A stretch of DNA of 64,000 nucleotides from Congeria kusceri (Eukaryota > Mollusca > Bivalvia > Myida > Dreissenidae), in NCBI GenBank assembly GCA_027627225.1, contig CM051029.1, forward strand, positions 77,093,578 through 77,157,577. The letters are read 5' to 3'. The notes beneath the pieces are model-generated. The model made no database searches. It was given only the letters and a program-made list of their open reading frames with translations, and had not been told where the DNA came from. A program made the translations under genes and the position numbers. This document shows positions 45,791 through 58,065 of the stretch, in pieces (position 1 is the stretch's first letter; the number at the start of each line of letters is the position of its first letter).

Positions 45791-46330
45791 TTGTAGTACA
45801 AACGCTGAAAAATTATATAAATCCGCATTTTAGGGTATGACCCAGTCACAAATAAGGGACTGCTGCCGTACGACGTCTGTTTTATCCAAAATCGGGCAAA
45901 CTCGGACAGTGCCCGCCAGGCAGCAGTTGCAATCGGACGGTGGCAGCTGAAAAATTTGTTCATCGGCCGGCGCCCGTCGAAGTTTAAGTAATACTTAAAA
46001 GTTAATGACGACATATCTTGCATCGGGAGGTGGCCGTACGATTTTTTGTACTGTAAAAAATCGTCCGATTTCAACGGCGACCGTGCGGGCGTCTTCCAGC
46101 GCTGGAAGGCGCCCGGAAAGGTACCGACCGATGTACAGTTATCGCCAGAGTATCCGGTGGTGCCTGTACAGGCACCGGGCGGCCACCGTTCTGTCTGCCG
46201 GCGGCTGACCGATTTGCAATGACTCGATACCTTTGTCCATGCATTTAAGTTGCAATCATCTACAATCCTGCGCGGCGATCGTCCGATTCAAATATTCACC
46301 GCACGGGCGCCATCCATTGCTCAAACTGCT
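45791..46330. other. GC-rich palindrome-rich block
   Basis: Markedly more GC-rich than the surrounding sequence, with CGGCCGGCGCC, CCAGCGCTGG, CCTGTACAGG, a hairpin CGATTTTTTG...AAAAAATCG at about 46036-46063, and direct variants of 'cggccaccg..c..gtc'. Stops break every frame. Probably an old high-GC repeat; not assigned. Confidence 0.5.
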
Positions 46331-46435
46331 TGAGTGAACACGCGAGGCCAAAAATATATATGATCACAGTTTATATTGTTTTTTGCTTGGAATTTATGGT
46401 AGATGACCCGATGTGGCATAGTGTTTCGTGATTGC

Positions 46436-47150
46436 AACGAGTCGGCTTCCGGTTCTTGCAAGTTGTTCTGTTGTCGCATTTATCGAGCACGCCTTCCATA
46501 CTTATCTCTAACATGCATTAGGTTTGTTTTCCTAGCGTTCTGACACCGAGTGGTATGGTGTGCGGGAATCAAACACTGGATTTCCTGTGTGACTGGTGAA
46601 ACACGTACGTGTTCTGGTTGATACTATATAAGTTCCCATTCACAATAACATGTTTGGTTGTATCATGTAGAGCTATACCGCTCTGAACTACATGTATCAA
46701 GTTCCGACCTCCATAGCGTCCTCTATTGTACACACGACATCTAGCAAATCGTTTGCCTTACGCCTGTACACGTCATTTCCGGTTACGGTGAGGCAGGTTT
46801 TCGAGGAAGTCGCTAGTTCATACGAACCTTGACCGTCAAGCATGTCGTCTAGTCCAACCCAAAACAACGCAGACTGATTCGGCCCAGTTATTCAGTTTAC
46901 GGTTTTCTAGCCGATTGTGATTTTCGCCGTTTCTCATGCATTCTGTCTGTCGAGACAGGTTAAACTTATGCGAGTGTCTCGTTCATTGGGTGGTAACATT
47001 CCTTGCTGTCGTCTGCGACTGCTTGTTACATTTCCGGTATAGTGGGATTAATCACGAATCATTGCTATCGTCCTCGGCTGTCAATGAAACGTCCGTGCTT
47101 CCTATATTATGGACATGAATTGAATGCTTATTTTTGTCATGTATCATTGA
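46436..47150 (+). repeat. Segmental duplication, copy 2
   Basis: 'gtcggcttccggttcttgca' matches 59342 exactly at its start. 'cacgtcatttccggttacgg', 'gtcaagcatgtcgtctagtc' and 'cattgctatcgtcctcggct' match copies 1 and 3. It has an insertion near 46530-46690 relative to the others. Confidence 0.65.
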
Positions 47151-48779
47151 TTTCTCTTCAGAGATGGATAATTTGTTATGTTGCTATTGGTGACTATCTA
47201 AAACGGTTCGACCAGTGTTACCATTTACAATCGGTTCCGCTTGAGCATGTCACTCATAAACAATTGGCACTAAACTGTATACTTTCATTTGACAAGTTCA
47301 GTAAATTATGACAGTTAGTCTTTGAAGTGACTGACATGATCCATCAGTGATCGTTCATAATTGTTGAAGTAGGTACCCTGTATGATTGAAACTCTATAGT
47401 TTGAATAACGCACGACTGCGCGTTACAACACATACCCACGAGTCTGCCATTTACCAGTTTATACTCGAATTGAATTATCTGTCATTTCTCCGTAAATATT
47501 GAAAACTATGTGGGTGCAAAATACTAGGTATTATAGCAAAAAAGCCTGTTCGTAGTTTGTGTTAACTGTTCCGATAATCTGGTGTATCGAATTAATAATA
47601 TTTATATTGTTTCGTGGTTTAAGCATCGCCATCATCATCATCATCATCATCACAATTATCACCGGAGATAAGCAACAATAACTGTAATACCATACTGCTA
47701 ATTTTCTTTCAAACGAATATTTGAACAAATAAAAAGGTCAATTAAACTATTTTCTCGCCATACAATGAACTCTGATGTGTGCTGTAGTATAAGACAATAT
47801 GGACTGGCAGTTCTAGTACAGAATGGCCTAAAAACCTTGTCTCCTAATATTTAAAATCTTTGCTTGTAGTTTATTTAAGTAAATCAGGTATCATATTTCA
47901 TGCTGATGGTACAATTTATTCTTGAGGTCAGTCGTTTATCCGCCAAAACTGCAGCACATTTCATACAGCGTCTAGGGTGATGTCCTACATCTATATAGAC
48001 GAGTATTTACAAAAGATTTCTTAAAATGTCAATCAATTAAATTTCGATCCTCAATTGTTTTGGGTTGCATATTTTATTTCAATTTAAAACATATTCAATT
48101 TATGATGATGTATATTTACTGCTTTTGTTAAAAAAGTATTGATGAAGATGTTTTTGTAGTGGAGTCATTGTAGTTGTTGTTGATGACTATGATGGTAAAT
48201 TATCGTAATCATCATCATAATCATAAACATAATCATCAACAACAGCTACTACTAAAGCTGCTATTATTTGTAACACAACCTTATCTGTTACAGCAGCCAC
48301 AAGAGAAACATATTTAAACTCTTAATGGTTCAAACGTCTTGTTTAACAAAAACTATTCAAATTGAACTTCTTTCTCACTCTACTGTATTAGTTTATGCAG
48401 TTTTAAGCAGTAGCTTGAGATAGTGTGGACTTTCAATTCCAGTTCATAATGACACTATGCTGGATATTCACATGTCCATGTCTGACGGATCCTTCCGGTT
48501 CCGTGATCTTATGCACTGGTTCCACGTATATGCATTCGGGACACCTCAGTAAGTATCATTATGCAAATAGCGGCTACGTCAAACGCTGACACCCGCGGAG
48601 CGACACCTGTGGGACACGAAGCTGTCCGTTTTTCTTAGTAGAACCTAGGATGCTAAAGAAAGAACAAATATCTCGCACATTATCGCATCCATACTCGAGC
48701 GTCTTGGAAATATTTATTTAAAAAAAGCTAAAGCAACTATTTTAATATTTAATAAGACCAATGATTATGTTATTTTTAT
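47151..48779. other. Intergenic with trinucleotide-type repeats
   Basis: Holds a (CAT)n run at 47628-47652 and an imperfect trinucleotide-rich stretch at 48200-48260. One candidate exon at 48457. Nothing else recognised. Confidence 0.4.
48457..48548 (+). CDS. Candidate first coding exon (unknown gene)
   Basis: ATG opens MLDIHMSMSDGSFRFRDL then MHWFHVYAFGTP and meets a perfect donor GTAAGTA at 48549 (phase 2). No downstream exon is identified and no domain recognised. Confidence 0.2.
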
Positions 48780-49015
48780 GAAATAATTTTCGATTGAGGG
48801 TTGTTTATCGACTAATTAACAACAATTTTGACTCAAAATTAGCAGATAAACAACGATAATACTTTTTTCGATTCTAACGTGACCTGACATCATATTCCGC
48901 AATTCGGAAGATTCCGCTACCGCCCTCCTGGTTTAATTCCTACGCATCGGAACTCCAAACCGTTGGTTGTTACCGCAATAACAAACAGTTACCCGTCCAT
49001 TATTTCTTAAATAAT
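48780..49015. mobile_element. Foldback element copy 3 (rearranged)
   Basis: Carries 'aaataattttcgatt', 'gcagataaacaacgataata', 'gattctaacgtgacctgaca', 'ctcctggtttaattcctacg', 'catcggaactcca' and a final 'attatttctt'. The order shows pieces of both strands, so this copy is inverted or recombined internally. Confidence 0.6.
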
Positions 49016-49139
49016 GCACACTTTATTGCAATTCGAAAATAGTGAGCGTAAGCTAATCCTGTTATAGCATGCTGGATATATTTGTAGAAATCGGGACTAG
49101 CTTCTCGATGTCAAACATTATATTATTACAAGTATTATT

Positions 49140-50035
49140 AGCTCGACTATTTGAAGAATATGTTAGCTGTCCTACTACCGTCGGCGTCCGCGTCTGAATT
49201 TGGTTAAAGTTTTTATTCAAAAGTCTTGTAAGTACACAAGCTATTCACTTGAAAATTGGAATATACTCTTGTCATCAAATCCAGTAGCAAGGGCAACATT
49301 CCCCATAACTCAGTTTTGTATTGTGACAGAGTTATGCCCCTTTTCACGTAGATTTTCTGGTTAAAGTTTATATTCAAAAGTTTTGTAACTTCAAAACTAC
49401 AGAATTTATTCAACTGAATCTTGGAATATACCGTTGTCATCAGCTCCTGTGTCAGGGGCAATATTCTCTATAACTCTGTTATGTATTCTGACAGAGTTAT
49501 GCCCCTTTTTCACATAGATTTTCTTGTTAAAGTTTATATTCAACGGTTTTGTAACTTCAGAACTTCATAAGTTATTCACTTGAAAATTGGAGTATACCTT
49601 TGTCATCAACTTCGATATAAGGGGCAACATTCCATGTAACTCTGTTTTGTATTTTGACAGAGTTATGCCCCTTTTTCACTTCAGAACTACATAAGTTATT
49701 CACTTTAAAATAGGAACATACCTTTGTCATCAACTCCAGTGTCAGGGCCAACCTCCCTATAACTCTGTTTTGCATTTTGACAGAGTGGTGCCCCTTTTTC
49801 ACTTAGATTTTCTGGTTAAAGTTTATATTTAAAACTATTATAATTTCAAAACTGTATAAGCTATTAACTACATAAGGTTGAAACTTGGAATAATTTGATG
49901 AAATAATTGCCATAACTCAGTTTTGTATTTGAACAAATGTATGCCCCTTCCACTTTCCAAAATATGTACCAACTGAAATGCTTTGAAAAGTCGAGCCCGT
50001 TGTCTTCTGACAGCTCTTGTTATTAGTATTATAAT
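49140..50035. repeat. Array-bearing repeat (49 kb family)
   Basis: Opens 'gctcgactatttgaagaata' and 'ctaccgtcggcgtccgcgtc'. Has four to five monomers of about 170 bp: 'gttaaagtttatattcaaaa', 'aagctattcacttgaaaatt', 'ccttgtcatcaactcc'-type, 'ataactctgttttgtatt', 'gacagagttatgcccctttt'. Closes 'accaactgaaatgctttgaa', 'ctgacagctcttgttatt'. No frame. Confidence 0.8.
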
Positions 50036-50049
50036 TACATTGTTTGTAA

Positions 50050-50150
50050 ACCACGCGTTTCTCGGTTTCCTCGTGCATTGTCATCCTCGATCAATGCAGG
50101 AAACTGACGCCGAATGTACACTGTGCACGAGGATATCGTGAATGTCATGA
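50050..50150. repeat. Inverted-arm repeat shared with 55.0 kb
   Basis: 'ccacgcgtttctcggtttcc', 'tcgtgca' ... 'tgtacactgtgcacgaggat', 'atcgtgaa': the arms GTGCA/TGCAC and cctcgtg/cacgagg pair. Same block at 55017-55150. Confidence 0.6.
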
Positions 50151-50194
50151 CAGTCTCCGACGTAATGTATAAGCAATAGTTAAGAACTATTCTA

Positions 50195-50870
50195 ACATGC
50201 TACTCGTTAAGTTTTCTGTAGACGAAGAACACAATTATCGTGTTAAACTACCCAATAAACTACGCAAAAAGTAGTCCCGATTCTGAGCGGAGCATAGTAA
50301 AATATAATTATCATTACAATTGCAAAAATATTTGTCAAATCATCTTTGAATCGAAATAAGTTTCGCATTATCGTTGCTTATCGGTCAATAAACATCTCTG
50401 TCGTTCTGATGCGTGGCTATTGAACAACTCGGGCAAACACCCTCGTGGTTTAATTCCTACGCATCAGAACGATAAAGTGTTGTTTATTGGCCGATAAACA
50501 ACGATAAATCGAAAATTAGTTATAAAGCATAACATGATACCCGCTGATTTTTTTATAGACAAAGAACATAATTATCGTTGTTAAACTACCCGATAAACAA
50601 CGCAAAAAGTATTCCCAATTCTGAGCGCTACATAGCAAAATGTAATTCTCATTACAATTGCAAAAATATGTTTCAGATTATGTTAGAATCGAAATAATTT
50701 TGCAGTATTGTTGTTTATCGGCCAATAAATAACACTTTGTCGTTCTGATGCGTGGCTATTAAATCAATCGGGATAATGCCCTCGTGGTTTAATTCCTACG
50801 CATCAGAACTCCAAATCGTTGTTTATTGGCCGATAATCAACGATAAATCGAAAATTAATAGATTACGCGT
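50195..50870 (-). mobile_element. Foldback element copies 4 and 5 (tandem, minus)
   Basis: Two units of about 330 bp head to tail (about 50195-50520 and 50521-50870). Each has 'tctatagacaaagaacat', 'cgataaacaacgcaaaaag', 'ttctgagcg', 'cgttctgatgcgtggctatt', 'accctcgtggtttaattcct' and 'acgcatcagaac'. Copy 4 keeps perfect 12-13 bp inner arms. Confidence 0.8.
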
Positions 50871-51003
50871 CAGTGACATTTATTGGAAGACGGATCACTG
50901 CGAAATTGTATGTACATACACACTGGTAAAGTGGTTAAACACAGTTCCAAAAATAATTAATAAACATACTTTTAAAATTAAATTTTAATCAAGATAACGT
51001 AAC

Positions 51004-52641
51004 CTGGGCCCGTATTCACCAATCCATTCTTAGACTTAAGACGTAAGAATAAAGAATGTTCTTCAAACCGCTTTTGTCTTAGAACTGTGTTAATTTCAAT
51101 TTTAATTTGTGTTCATCAGTGCTTATTTTAGCATTATTTGTCTAGAGTTATTTATTAATAACATAAGCGACATCGGTAGCCAGTATAGCTAAAAATGCAC
51201 ACATCTTTTCGGGAGTCTAAGTCTTTATTTTTCGGCGTAGCTGTCTAAGATCACTTTTGACCTAGATTTCTTGCGATAATTATGCAGCGGGAAAATTGAA
51301 TGCCAATAGAATTGGGCAAATTTTCTAATTTTAGGGAATGCAAACTCACAATACTGGTTTAATGCATACCAACAACTGGTGCATACTTTTGGGGATTAAA
51401 ATGTACGTAATTGTTTACATAAGCGGTTAAAATTAAGTTATAAACATATTATCGATATACACTCTAGAACTGAGCATAAGTATGAACATATTTTCTTATT
51501 GTATGTCATGAATAGAATATTATATTAATTCCCATAATTAATCCACTATTTTGTTTAGCCTAGCGACCCGCTCTATTAATAACAATTGATTCTAGATAGC
51601 GAGTTCAAAACGCGATCATTCTAAAAATAGGCGCGTTGACCTGCCGGTGTATAGCTGTTATGCATGCATCAAATAGCGTACAGAGAATCACAAGAGCGAA
51701 TATTTCAATAAATGGGGGGATTTATGTTTATAAACATACCGTGCATGTTAATTTGAAATTGAATTGCGGTTGTGTTCTATAAAGAAACAATTAGAATTGC
51801 ATATTTCTATCAACTTCTCCAGTAGATGTTAATGAATCTATAAAAAGAGATATTTTAATAAATAACATGTTGTGAAATAAGTCTCGCCCGGAATACGTCG
51901 AAATGATATTCATGTTGCTTTTACTTCATTTCTGTAACATTAATACATTATTTGCAATGCTAATTATACACAGAAACCCTTGATACATCATATTCCTACC
52001 GAATATTATTTTAAATCGCCATAGTCTATATAGTCTAATGTAATATTTGTGTTATCAAAAATGGAAGTCATCATTATTTCAAATGCGCTGAATGTTTTAT
52101 GAAGATTGGTGGATTTTCCTTAGGATACACAGTATAAATGGTTAATTTATTTCGAAATGTGTATGAATTATGCATAGATAACTTCCAAGATGGGCATATT
52201 ACTTAAGAATAACTATACGCGTCTGACATAAAATAATGTTCATTCACTCCCGGAATTATTTTCGTACATTGTTAATTTGTTATATTTGGCTGACAAATTT
52301 ATGTAATAATGATGTTAACGTAAATTATTTAGGTTATTCATGTATCACTGGTGAAAACATGGGGAGGTATGATCGGTTTATTCACGATACAAATAATAAT
52401 TATTGAATGAATCACACATTAATTTTCGTATCCGAGAAGTTTTCTTGTGATGTCCGAAATAGCTGGAATCCTCTTATATAGGTGGGGACCGAACAATCTG
52501 GGGTCCGAGAAGCCACGTAACCGATCATCTTGGCCCTCTTGTATTATGTTTAGGGAAAACATGATATCTCAATATTGATGTCAACGCCGATTGTCTTTTT
52601 TAAAGACAATTCTAAGAATGGATTGGTGAATACGGACTCAG
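51004..52641. mobile_element. Inverted-repeat element, CTGGGCCCGTATTCACC ends, 1.6 kb
   Basis: CTGGGCCCGTATTCACC plus AATCCATTCTTAGA at the left mirrors TCTAAGAATGGATT plus GGTGAATACGGACTCAG at the right (about 30 bp, few mismatches). The interior is AT-rich without a long frame. Part of it is related to 16730-17540. The same ends bound the 264 bp element at 44472. Confidence 0.75.
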
Positions 52642-53439
52642 TTTGAAAGGAATTAATGCAATGCAGAGTTTAGTCATTTTACAGTGATATTCCCGGTCAA
52701 CATACAGAGATTGTGTCACTAATTTTAATGGTGTGCGATACTGTATTATGAATAAACATTAATGTACGCATATTAATTGTATAATACGATAGTGAACGCG
52801 TTCGGTTTAACAATATGTACATATACGAGTTTCGTATTTGTTAACATGTTGATTAAGTGCAGTGTAGCTCAGTGTATGCTCATTTGTCCATACACTGATT
52901 TAGACAACCAGATTCCCACACGTACAGTAGTCTTGGCTTCATGGTGGCGTCTCGGTCAACAGTCGTGCAATAGTTTTGTGGTCTCCAGTGGAAACAGCAA
53001 TACTTACAGAAGCCTATACAGTCGCAGTTTAAATATTGTTGATGCTGCTGATGTTTTTAAATGGTAAGAACTCTACGCGCGACTAACACTGACAAATTCA
53101 TTGAACACATTTGTATTTAAGACATGTGTATTTCGAAATGAATGCCGCATCCTACGGGAATTGCAATATGCAAGACTTTAAGGGATTTTTTTCTAAAACA
53201 ATGCAATAATTACATGTTATTACAACGAATATAAAATCGGCGTGTTTTGAGAGCGATGCCTGAGTTATTGAAAACAAAACCATGACTCGGACATGGAAGT
53301 ATTCCTTTCCTATACTTGCAAATATAATATGTTTATTGTCATAACTTTTTTAATGATAGTGTCCTACTTTCCTGTACACTTGATTAGAGACGTAACATTA
53401 TTGTCCCGTTCAGAGATCTCATTCATAGCGGATCCATGT
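52642..53439. other. Intergenic, part of duplicated region
   Basis: 53200-53320 matches 61180-61300 ('attacaacgaatata', 'tgttttgagagcgatg', 'gaagtattccttt'). The 96-codon frame at 52777-53067 has no recognisable domain. Confidence 0.4.
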
Positions 53440-53828
53440 TCTAGCGTCTCCTGTTAATACCAGGCTGTCAAGGACCCAGGGTCGCCTCTGAAACGGGGCG
53501 TCTCCTGTTAATACCGGGCTGTCAAGGACCCAGGGTCGCCTCTGAAACGGGGCGTCTCCTGTTAATACCGGACTGTCAAGGACCCAGGCTCGCCTCTGGA
53601 ACGGGGCGTCTCCTGTTAATACCGGGCTGTCAAGGACCCAGGGTCGCCTCTGGAACGGGGCGTCTCTTGTCAATACCGGGCTGTCAAGGACCCAGGCTCG
53701 CCTCTGGAACGAGGCGTCTCCTGTTAATACCGGACTGTCAAGGACCCAGGCTCGCCTCTGAAACGGGGCGTCTCCTGTTAATACCGGGCTGTCAAGGACC
53801 CAGGCTCGCCTCTGAAACGGGGCGCCTC
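53440..53828. repeat. Minisatellite, seven 54 bp units
   Basis: Unit 'ggcgtctcctgttaatacc', 'gggctgtcaaggacccag', 'gctcgcctctgaaac'. Because 54 is a multiple of three, the minus strand stays open through all seven units (53847-53419), encoding an 18-residue repeat APFQRRAWVLDSPVLTGD. The units are GC-rich, highly similar and recent. Coding status is unproven; there is no signal peptide, domain or splice context. Confidence 0.85.
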
Positions 53829-55016
53829 TTGTAGCTTTCACTTCCACCTATAAGTCAACTAACGATTATTCTGGAGAAGATGATCATATGAAAGGGAGTA
53901 CCGGTGTACTCAATAAAATTTATCACACACAAAAATATCGTTCATTTAAATAAAATTGGTTGATTTTCGGTAAATCGACATTGAGCACTATTGTGCCTGA
54001 CGACGGCATTTTATTGAGAGATTAAAAGAAGTGAAGCATAATATTAACGAATTAGCGCTGGCAGTTCAGCCCGTTTTAATATCGATACTATAAAAACGAA
54101 CTGTGATTATATGGTTCGTATTAAAAGTATTGTTTTCACCACCAAACTAATGCTGATATAAAAAGCATAAGTACAATCAACAAATCCAATTAGTAGCACG
54201 GGAGACAACCATGTGTTACTCTATAACAAAGTGCTGACAGCAGTTGCTTTCCTGAGATTGACTCTAGTGACGATTTGTTCCCTATTTAGTTCCTTTGTCA
54301 ATATCTAGTTTATTTATAGACTTTTTACGTTCGTTTTCTAATTATAAAGTAAATTTAATTTTGCTTATTAATTTTGCTTATTAAATTGTTTATGCGTTGT
54401 AAAAATTAATAGTCTGTAAGTTTATCACAATTTTCTGCAAAACAAGTATTTATTTTAACAACATAACGGGTATCAAACGGTAGGAATTGTTGCTTTTATA
54501 AATACACCATTACTTTTTTACTTTGACAGTTATTAAATTTTAGCATATATCGGCAGAGAACATCGTATTTTACGTCCAAAATATAAACAAACACATGGAG
54601 CGAAAATATTTCTTTTTTTTTGTCACGGATAGTTACCTTAAAATTCTAAGACGATTTCGTCTCATTTTTTCATATATGTAAACAGAACACAAAGATACTG
54701 ATTTAAAGCTAAGACACTGAACAGAATGTGCTTTCAGAGTGGTGTAAATATTAGAAATGCGCACCATTCGCCGATAAACGTGACATTTAAGCTTGCTTTG
54801 GTAGATCTAGACTGTTATTGGAGTTAACACATTATTAGTTTGTTGTTAGCAACTTTACACAAAAAGTGTCTGAACGGATTTGCATGAACTTTTCTTTGCA
54901 TGTTTGAAAGGGCCAACGAATAAATGGTTAGATTTTAGTGGTGCTTTCCAGATGCCGTGCTGCTGTTAAATGCAAACAAGTGACACCAAAAGCTAAATGT
55001 AACCTTTATGTGCCAC
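53829..55016. other. Intergenic, nothing recognised
   Basis: AT-rich, no gene-like frame. Confidence 0.35.
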
Positions 55017-55150
55017 TCACGCGTTTCACGATTTCCTCCTCGTGCTTTGCCGATATCGATTGGTGAGAAACCTTGTCCTGATTGTACAGGTGTCAACATG
55101 TACACTGTGCACGAGGATATCGTGAAATTGCAAGACGGTCTCTATCTATG
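55017..55150. repeat. Inverted-arm repeat, second copy
   Basis: 'cacgcgtttcacgatttcct', 'cctcgtgc' ... 'tgtacactgtgcacgaggat', 'atcgtgaa'; counterpart of 50050-50150. Confidence 0.6.
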
Positions 55151-55219
55151 ATTTGTACCACAACTACAACAACAACACTTACTTCCGCTACAGCAACAAC
55201 CGCTACTGCTACTACCACT

Positions 55220-55805
55220 ACTACAATAAAACACATGTAATAGTCGTAATAATAAACGTATGAACGATAATAGCACGAAAATACTTAGACAATAATTCTG
55301 CTAACGTAATTAAAGGTATTTTAAATCATTGTAATACAGTATTATGTTATATAGGAAGCGTTTAACAATATTAACCTCCGCCAAAAAGGTAATGCTTGTT
55401 GTCGGCGCTGGTTTGTCTGTCTGTAGGTCTGTTAGCAACTTAAGTTAGGAACGGATTGGTATGAACCATTCTGAGAAAGTTTGAAATGGGCGAATGAACA
55501 CGTTTTCAGATTTAATGGTGATTCGGATCATCGCTTGGATCCAGGAACGTTGAACGTATCCTTTATTATCGAGAGATACGTCAATTTGCCACATTGTGCT
55601 CTATAACTCTTCAAGGACTGCTTTGGATGCTTGTTTAACCGAAATATATACTAGGAACAATAATAGCACATAGCTGTGTGTGATCCGGATCCTGCCTTGG
55701 CGGAGGTCTGTGCTCTCCGATTGATTTCTATCTTTCATGTATTTACTGTTAACCACCATTTCACTTTAGGTAAAAATAGTGTATATTATTTTCAGTTAGT
55801 CTATT
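55220..55805 (+). repeat. Segmental duplication D, left part of copy 1
   Basis: Matches 61706-62265 along its length: 'aatagtcgtaataataaacg', 'ctgctaacgtaattaaaggt', 'taggaacggattgg', 'gatccggatcctgccttgg', 'agtctattagt'. The two copies are clearly homologous but diverged. Confidence 0.75.
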
Positions 55806-56785
55806 AGTTAAGGAATAATTTTCGATTTATCGTTGTTTATTGGTCAATAAACAACAATTTGGAAATTTAACCACGAGGGCGTAAGTCCGAGTTATTTAAT
55901 GACCACGCATTAGAAAGACAAAGAGTTGTTATTTGCCATATAATCAAAAATAATACGAAAATTATTTCAATTCTAACATGATTAGACATATTTTTGCAAT
56001 TGTAATGGAACTACTTTTTACTTTGCTTCGCTCAGAATCGGGACTTCTTTTTGCGTTGTTTATTGGGAAGCTTAAAAACGATATTTTTGTTCTTTGTCTA
56101 TAAAAAAAATCAGAGAGTACAATGTTAAAATTATAAAGAAATTATTCTCTATTTATTGTTGTTTATCGACCAATGAACAACGATTTAGAGTTCTTACGAG
56201 TATGAATTAAACCACGAGGGCGTTAGCCCGAGTTGTTTGATAGGCACGCATTAGAACGACAAAGAGTTGTCTATTATTTCGATTCTGACATATATTTTTG
56301 CAACGGTAATTGGAATTTCTTTCTACTATGCTCCGCTCAGATTCGGGACTTCTTTTTGCGTTATTTATTATGTAGTATAACAACGATAATTTTGTTCTTG
56401 TCTATAGACAAATCAGAGAGTAACATGTTAGAATTATAAAGAAATAATTTTCGAATTATTGTTGTTTATCGGAGAATAAACAACGATTTGGAGTTCTTAT
56501 GAGAATGAATTAAACCACGAGGGCGTTAGCCCGAGTTGTTTAATAGGCACGCGTCAGAACGACAAAGAGTTGTTTATTGGCAGATAAACAACTATAATGC
56601 GAAAATTAATTTGATTCTTACATAATTTGACATATATTTTTGCAATTGTAATTGGAACTTCTTTCTGCCATGCTCCACTCAAAATCGGAACTTCTTTTTG
56701 CTTTGTTTATTGGGTAGTTAAACAACGATAATTTTTTTGTCTATAGAAAAATGTGCAAATATCATGTTAGAATAGTTTAACTTTG
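55806..56785 (+). mobile_element. Foldback element copies 6, 7 and 8 (tandem)
   Basis: Three head-to-tail units at about 55810-56135, 56140-56440 and 56441-56785. Each has 'gttgtttat' hairpins, 'accacgagggcgttagcccg', 'gactac/ttctttttgcgttg' and ends in 'atgttaga'. They lie between the two blocks of segmental duplication D, and the other copy of D has no foldback element at that position. Confidence 0.8.
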
Positions 56786-57180
56786 CCGACATCTTAATAG
56801 TATGTAATTTACTGTCTATATATGTTTGACTGAATTACCAAAGGAATTCGTGTTTAATTGCATATTTAAAGGAAATATGCACATACAAGTTTTAAAATAT
56901 TTTCAGGTCACATCGAAACTTTAATTATATTTATTTATTAATAAATACGTATATTAAATATGTATGTTGAGTGTTTATTAACAAATCGAATATTCTGAAC
57001 AGTATCCGTTGTGTTGTTGTTGTTTTTAATCTATCTACTTACGCTAGTACGGTCTTTTATTAGTGGATTTGATAAAATAATAAAATAAATTTTACTTAAT
57101 GAGAGTACATTTTAAGTATGGTTGTTGGAGGTAAAACAACGGATAGTATTTGGATGCTGTGGTTGTGCGGATGTGTTGGA
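56786..57180 (+). repeat. Segmental duplication D, right part of copy 1
   Basis: Matches 62650-63085: 'aatagtatgtaa.ttactgtc', 'gtttaattgcatatttaaag', 'cttacgctagtacg', 'gagagtacattttaa', 'ggaggtaaaacaac'. Confidence 0.75.
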
Positions 57181-57314
57181 ATGAGTACGACGTGATCAGT
57201 AGACAGACCCTCAAGACTTCTGAAGACTTTTCTCTGAAACGAAAAAGAAAGACAACTGACAAACGGTTGTCGAAAAGCTATTCTTATAATTATAGAAAAT
57301 CAAAATTCGGCAGT

Positions 57315-57605
57315 TTGATGTAAGAAATAACTTTCGATTTCTCGTTGTTTATCGGCTTATAAACAACGACTTCGAGTTATGCATAGTGATTAAATCACAA
57401 GGCGTTAGCCGGAGTGGCCTTAATAGACGCGCATAGACACTGACTTTGATTCAAACATGATCTGACATTAAAGTCTGCAATTACAATGCGAACTGTATTT
57501 TACAGTTTCGGAACTATTTTTTTGCGTTGTTTAATGGCGAATTAACAACCTGGAAATTTTTGTTCTTTGTCTATAGAAAACTCTGCATGTGTCATGATAG
57601 AATCA
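57315..57605 (+). mobile_element. Foldback element copy 9 (diverged)
   Basis: 'aagaaataactttcgatttc', 'tcgttgtttatcggcttata', 'aacaacgacttcgagtt', 'aatcacaaggcgttagccgg', then 'cgttgtttaatggcgaatta' and 'tctttgtctatagaaaa'. Confidence 0.75.
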
Positions 57606-58065
57606 GGTTCAGCATATTCAGTATGATGTTGTCCGTTTGTTATTTGTTTGTTCCTAACACTTACGTGTATATTATGCAAGATTTGTATGTACTCACTTTA
57701 TGTTCAATTGAAAAATATATATGTTGTATTATAAGTAATTATTGCAATATTTGTCTGTCTATATTGTCTGTACGACTGAATATGGTTTTATCTAAAAGTA
57801 GTAAATGTTGACGAGTGCGAATCAGAATTTCATATATATGCTTTTTGTATACATTACAATATATGTCGGGTGAATCCGTATATTGACTGAAATTGAAATA
57901 TACGAGATTTGCAAGTAATCCAACATATATATGCTTGTAAACTCAGTGACGATAAAACAGGGCGCCATATTCCTCAAATCTCAGGACATCAATGCAATTT
58001 CCTCCTAGGGCTCAGGAATATACAGTTCCACCATTTAGAGAAACAAACAAATCTTTGTGTTATTT
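57606..58065 (+). repeat. Segmental duplication, segment matching 43.1 kb
   Basis: 57620-57850 matches 43120-43340 ('ttatctaaaagtagtaaatg', 'ttgacgagtgcgaatcag'). The remainder to 58065 is unassigned. Confidence 0.55.
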
